Shown here piece after piece: positions 60,529 through 64,000 of a stretch of 64,000 bases of DNA. Origin of the DNA: Mycolicibacterium sp. CBMA 247. Lineage in GTDB: Bacteria; Actinomycetota; Actinomycetes; Mycobacteriales; Mycobacteriaceae. Below the pieces are notes generated by a model. It was given only the letters and a program-made list of their open reading frames with translations, was not told where the DNA came from and ran no database searches. The stretch lies in NCBI RefSeq assembly GCF_009729095.1, contig NZ_VTGX01000001.1, forward strand, positions 1,984,001 to 2,048,000, read 5' to 3'. The translations under genes and the position numbers were made by a program. Position 1 is the first letter of the stretch. Every line of letters starts with the position of its first letter.

Positions 60529-62076
60529 TCAGCTGCGCGTACCCCCGGGCGAATCGACGGGTTCCCAGCACGCGGGCAGCATCGGTGTGACGGGACCCGC
60601 GTCGTAGCTCTCGCCGCCCAACGTGGTCAGCCCTGCCGCGGTCGCATCGGATTTCGTTTCAGTGCCGGTGAATCCCATGGCGCCGGCGCCGCTTTCAGAT
60701 GCCCGCACCCGCGGTTCGGTCCGTGGTTCGGCATCTGGGCCGGGTTCCTCATAGTCCATGTAGGCATCCGCGTAAGCGTGGTCCTGTACTTCAGCACCTC
60801 GCTTACGCCGACGCTTGCGTCGTGCGGCCAACGACGCGGTGGCACCCGACGCAGCAGCCGGGATACCCGAGGCAGGCGCCTGCGCGCTGGCCTTGTCCCG
60901 CAATGTCGGGGTGAACCCCTCGCCCGGATCACGGCCCGCCACCGCGTACACCGGTATCTGCGCGGCCGGCGCCGCGGGCGCTGCGGGGGCGCCGCCTCCC
61001 GCCGTGGCCCCACTCGCGGGTGCCGCGGTGCCCACCGCGGTGCCACCGGGTGCGGGTAGGCCGGCCAACGGGTACGACCGCTGTTGTTCGATCCGCGACG
61101 CGGCCTCGGTGGGCGCATCCGCGGGGGCGGGTTCGGCGGGCGGCTGCATGACGTGGTCGACCAGAAGCACCAGCCCGGTGATCCCCAGCGCAGCCAAGGC
61201 CGGGATCAGGAAGGGCCCCGCGAGGATCATGCCCCAAGTCGGCCATCCCACAAGGTTTGTGAACGCCTGGTAGGCCACCGCGGACAACAACGGCCCCCAG
61301 GTACCCCACGCGCCGATCGGGTCCCTGATGAAGTCGGTGAGCAACTTGTTGAGATTGCCGAGCGGATCCTTGAGGAAGTCGATGATCTCCTGCCCGCCCG
61401 GCACGTTCTTCAGGTATTGCTCGAGCAGATCGGACAGGAAGTTCGAACTGTCCATCGCCGAACCGGATTCGCCGGCTTGGACCTGGGTCATCATCTGCCG
61501 CGCGTCCGCCGAGGCGGTGCCGGCCTCCCCCACGCCCGGCTTGAGCAGCATGGGCGCCGGTGTGCCGGCCGGCGCTGCGGTGACCGCGGCCCCCGACACC
61601 GCCTGGTAGGTGGCCATCGTGGTGGCCGCCTGGATCCACATCCGGGCGTAGTCGGCCTCGTTGACCGCGATCGGAATCATGTTGATACCGAAGAAATTCG
61701 TCGCCAACAGGACGCCGTGCACCACATGATTAAGCGCCAGCTCGGGCAGCGTCGGCATTGTGGCCACCGCCGTGGTGTAGGCCGCGGCCGCCGTCTCGTG
61801 CTGCACGGCCACCGCGGCACTGTTCGCGCTCTGCTGCGCCATCCAGGTCAGGTACGGCCCGTGAGCGGCGATGTACTGCTCGGAACTCGGGCCTTCCCAC
61901 GAACCGGCCTGCACCGAGCCCAGCACATTGGTGAGTTCCGCTGCCGCCGAGGCATATTCGGTGCTCAGCGACTGCCAGGCCCCCGCGGCGGCCAGCAACG
62001 ACCCGGCGCCCGGACCGCTGGAGAGCAGCGCCGAATGCACCTCGGGTGGTAGGGCCATCCACATGGGGGCGGTCAT
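60529..62076 (-). CDS. PPE4: PPE4 family protein of ESX-3
   Basis: 515 aa from ATG 62074-62076 ([23 protein letters not shown]). The PPE domain covers the first ~180 residues, with PPE at 10-12 and the W-x-G-like [18 protein letters not shown] (the helix-turn-helix WxG position). A hydrophobic middle ([28 protein letters not shown]) and an Ala/Pro-rich tail with basic [11 protein letters not shown] follow. PPE4 pairs with PE5 and is an ESX-3 substrate needed for iron-siderophore use in M. tuberculosis. It overlaps nothing; PE5 ends 1 base before it. Confidence 0.95.
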   Translation of the reverse strand: MTAPMWMALPPEVHSALLSSGPGAGSLLAAAGAWQSLSTEYASAAAELTNVLGSVQAGSWEGPSSEQYIAAHGPYLTWMAQQSANSAAVAVQHETAAAAYTTAVATMPTLPELALNHVVHGVLLATNFFGINMIPIAVNEADYARMWIQAATTMATYQAVSGAAVTAAPAGTPAPMLLKPGVGEAGTASADARQMMTQVQAGESGSAMDSSNFLSDLLEQYLKNVPGGQEIIDFLKDPLGNLNKLLTDFIRDPIGAWGTWGPLLSAVAYQAFTNLVGWPTWGMILAGPFLIPALAALGITGLVLLVDHVMQPPAEPAPADAPTEAASRIEQQRSYPLAGLPAPGGTAVGTAAPASGATAGGGAPAAPAAPAAQIPVYAVAGRDPGEGFTPTLRDKASAQAPASGIPAAASGATASLAARRKRRRKRGAEVQDHAYADAYMDYEEPGPDAEPRTEPRVRASESGAGAMGFTGTETKSDATAAGLTTLGGESYDAGPVTPMLPACWEPVDSPGGTRS

Positions 62077-62077
62077 C

Positions 62078-62389
62078 TCAGATGCCGCGCGCGATCAGGT
62101 AGGACGAAGCTGCCATCGCGTCGCCGGTCAGGTAGCTGGCACCGGACTCACCGACGCCGACGCCCGAACGTCCGAGTTCCTCGACACCTTGAGCGGCCAG
62201 CGCCGAGTGCTGGGCGCCGTGAGCGCTGAAACCGGTTGCGGTCTGCAGCGACACCGCGTCGGCCGCAGGCGGGATTACCGCCGAGACCAGCGGGGCGGCC
62301 GCGGCGTGGGCGGCGGCCAGGCGCGCGGTGAGCGCCTCGACGGCCGCGCTGGCGGCGGTCAATCCTTCTGGAACTACCCGCAATGTCAT
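62078..62389 (-). CDS. PE5: PE5 family protein of ESX-3
   Basis: 103 aa from ATG 62387-62389. The N-terminal PE domain ([24 protein letters not shown] at 7-8) is the whole protein; there is no long tail. The YxxxD/E export motif is YLTGD near the C-terminus. It is the partner of PPE4, with which it should form the EspG3-bound heterodimer. The start overlaps the eccC3 stop by one base (TGATG). Confidence 0.95.
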   Translation of the reverse strand: MTLRVVPEGLTAASAAVEALTARLAAAHAAAAPLVSAVIPPAADAVSLQTATGFSAHGAQHSALAAQGVEELGRSGVGVGESGASYLTGDAMAASSYLIARGI

Positions 62390-64000
62390 CAGAATTCCTT
62401 TCTCCCGTTGTTCACGGACAGTGCCGTGTCATCGATGAGTGGGTTGACGAGCTGGACGAACTCGGGCGCGTCGCTGTCTCCGAGCAACATGCCGCGTCCC
62501 GCAGGGAATCGGGCGAACCGATGCCCGCGGAGCTTGCCGCTGTCGGCCGGATTGCCCGACAGCATCAACGTGGTCGCCTGCAGATCGTTGAGGCGACGCA
62601 GTAGGGGCGCGGTCATCACGGCGTGCGCCGATCCGGTCGCTCGCGCCGTGACGATGACGCGCAGACCGAGATCGGACGCCTCGGCCAACAGGCCCACGAT
62701 GTTGGTCCACGGCCGCTGCCCGGCGAACGGACCACTGACCATAGGCCCGTCGGGGATCTGGTCCACGTCGTCGATGATCAGGTAGTGAGTGTGGCCGTCC
62801 GGCCCGGACCTCTTGTTCCAGGCGCTGAGCTCCTGCGGGCTCAAACCGGCCGGCGGACGGCGCTTCTCGATGAGGGCCGATAGTCCCAGCATCGCGGGCA
62901 GCACCCGGTCGATGTTGGCGGTGTACTCGTTGTCGGGGAACAGCGGCTCCTCGACCAGATGCAGCCGCCGGTCGATGACCGTGAAGGCCACCTCGTCCGG
63001 ACGGGAGTTCTCCCGGATGGTCCGGATGATGTGACGCAGCAGCGTGGTCTTGCCCGACTTCGCATCGCCGAACACCGCCAGCAGCGGGTTGTTCTTGAAG
63101 TCGACCAGCACCGGCGCCAGGTCCTCTTCGCGCTGGCCGATCACCACCTGCTCGGGGGCCGGGTACAGCGACGCCAGCGCGGCGGGGGCCAACGCGGTGG
63201 GCAGCAGTCGCACCGGCGGTGCGCTCTGTCCCGGGTAGCGCGCGTTGATGACGGCGATATCGGACAGTTCCGGTTCGGCGAACAGGAAGTGCTCGGCGGA
63301 CATGGTCAGACCCCGGCCCGGCTGATCGACCGGCACACTGTCGGCGGGGCGGCGCAATGCACCCACCACGCGAACGATGCTGTCGTGGCTGTCGTGCAGC
63401 TTGAGCTCCAGTCGCAGGCCCAGCCCGTCGCGCATCGCCAACGGCACCTCCAGCCAGTTCGGCGTGGTGATCACGACGTGGATGCCGTAGGCCAGCCCGG
63501 TGTTGGCCAGCTCGGTCACCTTGGCCACCAGCGGATTCCGGGTGTTGAACGTGTCGGTGTTGTCCCGGCTGAACGCATACAGGTTGTCGATCACCAAGAA
63601 CACCCGTCCGTAACCGTCGGCATAGCCACCGTGACGGTTCACCGCGCCCTGCTGCTGGCGGGCCCGCAACAATTGCTCGAGCTCACCGAAGGTGCGGCGG
63701 ATGCGCTCAGGTTCCAGCGGCGTGGCCACACTGCCGACGTGGGCCAGATCAGCCAGGCCGGCCAGCTGTCCGCCGCCGTAGTCCAGGCAGTAGAAGCTCA
63801 CCTCGCTCGGCGAGTGCAGCGCGGCCGCGGACAGGATGAAGGTCTGCAGCGCGGTTGACTTGCCCGATCGCGGACCACCGTGGATCAGCACGTTGGCTGC
63901 CGACGAGTTGGCGTCGAACACCAATGTGTCCCGGCGCATCTCGAACGGCTTGTCGATTTCACCCAGCGGCCAACGCAGTTGACCGGGCTCCACCTGGGTC
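62389..64000 (-). CDS. eccC3: EccC3 ATPase, C-terminal part (cut by window edge)
   Basis: About 536 residues visible. Two FtsK/SpoIIIE-type ATPase domains: Walker [14 protein letters not shown] (about residue 40 of the visible part) and [16 protein letters not shown] further down. Walker B-like segments are [11 protein letters not shown] and [13 protein letters not shown]. EccC3 is the motor that recognises EsxG/EsxH and PE/PPE substrates of ESX-3. The N-terminal membrane part and first ATPase lie outside the window. The stop overlaps the PE5 start. Confidence 0.94.
   Translation of the reverse strand, partial: TQVEPGQLRWPLGEIDKPFEMRRDTLVFDANSSAANVLIHGGPRSGKSTALQTFILSAAALHSPSEVSFYCLDYGGGQLAGLADLAHVGSVATPLEPERIRRTFGELEQLLRARQQQGAVNRHGGYADGYGRVFLVIDNLYAFSRDNTDTFNTRNPLVAKVTELANTGLAYGIHVVITTPNWLEVPLAMRDGLGLRLELKLHDSHDSIVRVVGALRRPADSVPVDQPGRGLTMSAEHFLFAEPELSDIAVINARYPGQSAPPVRLLPTALAPAALASLYPAPEQVVIGQREEDLAPVLVDFKNNPLLAVFGDAKSGKTTLLRHIIRTIRENSRPDEVAFTVIDRRLHLVEEPLFPDNEYTANIDRVLPAMLGLSALIEKRRPPAGLSPQELSAWNKRSGPDGHTHYLIIDDVDQIPDGPMVSGPFAGQRPWTNIVGLLAEASDLGLRVIVTARATGSAHAVMTAPLLRRLNDLQATTLMLSGNPADSGKLRGHRFARFPAGRGMLLGDSDAPEFVQLVNPLIDDTALSVNNGRKEF

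Overview
This window comes from a fast-growing mycobacterium (Mycolicibacterium type). Coding sequence is about 70% G+C and GTG/TTG starts are common. Many genes have a TANNNT -10 hexamer 6-8 nt before the start codon, which suggests leaderless mRNAs. The gene content and order match blocks known from M. tuberculosis: iniA/iniB/Rv0340-Rv0339c-Rv0338c-aspC, udgA/dcd/tRNA-Gly, Rv0307c-Rv0312 plus Rv0315, Rv0294-Rv0296c, and ESX-3.

Layout. 1-2.5 kb: 5' part of iniA, then iniB and an Rv0340-like gene (all minus), part of the cell-wall-stress ini locus. 2.7-12 kb (plus): an Hsp70-like membrane protein, a STAND/LuxR regulator (Rv0339c family, described as IniR), a heterodisulfide-reductase-like Fe-S protein and aspC. 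12-16.8 kb: YibE/F membrane protein, then a TetR regulator divergent from an amidase-APC permease operon. 16.8-26.5 kb: SnoaL-like protein, mycothiol-dependent isomerase-like protein, P450, UDP-glucose dehydrogenase, DUF899 protein, ammonium transporter with a GlnR-like site, dcd, and two paralogous ATPase-like membrane proteins. 26.9-28.7 kb: a complete tRNA-Gly(CCC) gene whose 3' 46 bp are repeated perfectly 1,772 bp downstream. The pair brackets a lower-G+C island with one P-loop ATPase gene and no integrase. 28.9-41.3 kb: small secreted protein, F420-type oxidoreductase and TetR, rhomboid-like protein, Tat-lipoprotein arylsulfatase, ABC exporter, AraC regulator and a Lys/Ala-rich secreted protein. 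41.4-47.3 kb: GH16 glucanase, cupin, a second Hsp70-like protein (Rv0312 type), L,D-transpeptidase-like protein and PAP2 phosphatase. 47.4-55.2 kb: sulfatase, alpha/beta hydrolase, two penicillin-binding/beta-lactamase-fold hydrolases, tam and an amidohydrolase. 55.2-64 kb (minus): ESX-3 genes eccE3, mycP3, eccD3, espG3, esxH, esxG, PPE4, PE5 and the 3' part of eccC3.

Main themes. (1) A probable cell-envelope stress module: IniA, IniB and an Rv0340-like protein with an adjacent STAND regulator. TAGGGG direct repeats lie in both ini-type promoter regions, and an Hsp70-like membrane protein sits between target genes and regulator. (2) A family of membrane-anchored proteins with actin/Hsp70-like or degenerate ATPase-like N-domains, one TM helix and a Pro-rich tail (four members). 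(3) ESX-3, the iron/zinc-linked type VII secretion system. (4) The tRNA-Gly mini-island, the best candidate here for an undescribed, possibly anti-phage, system.
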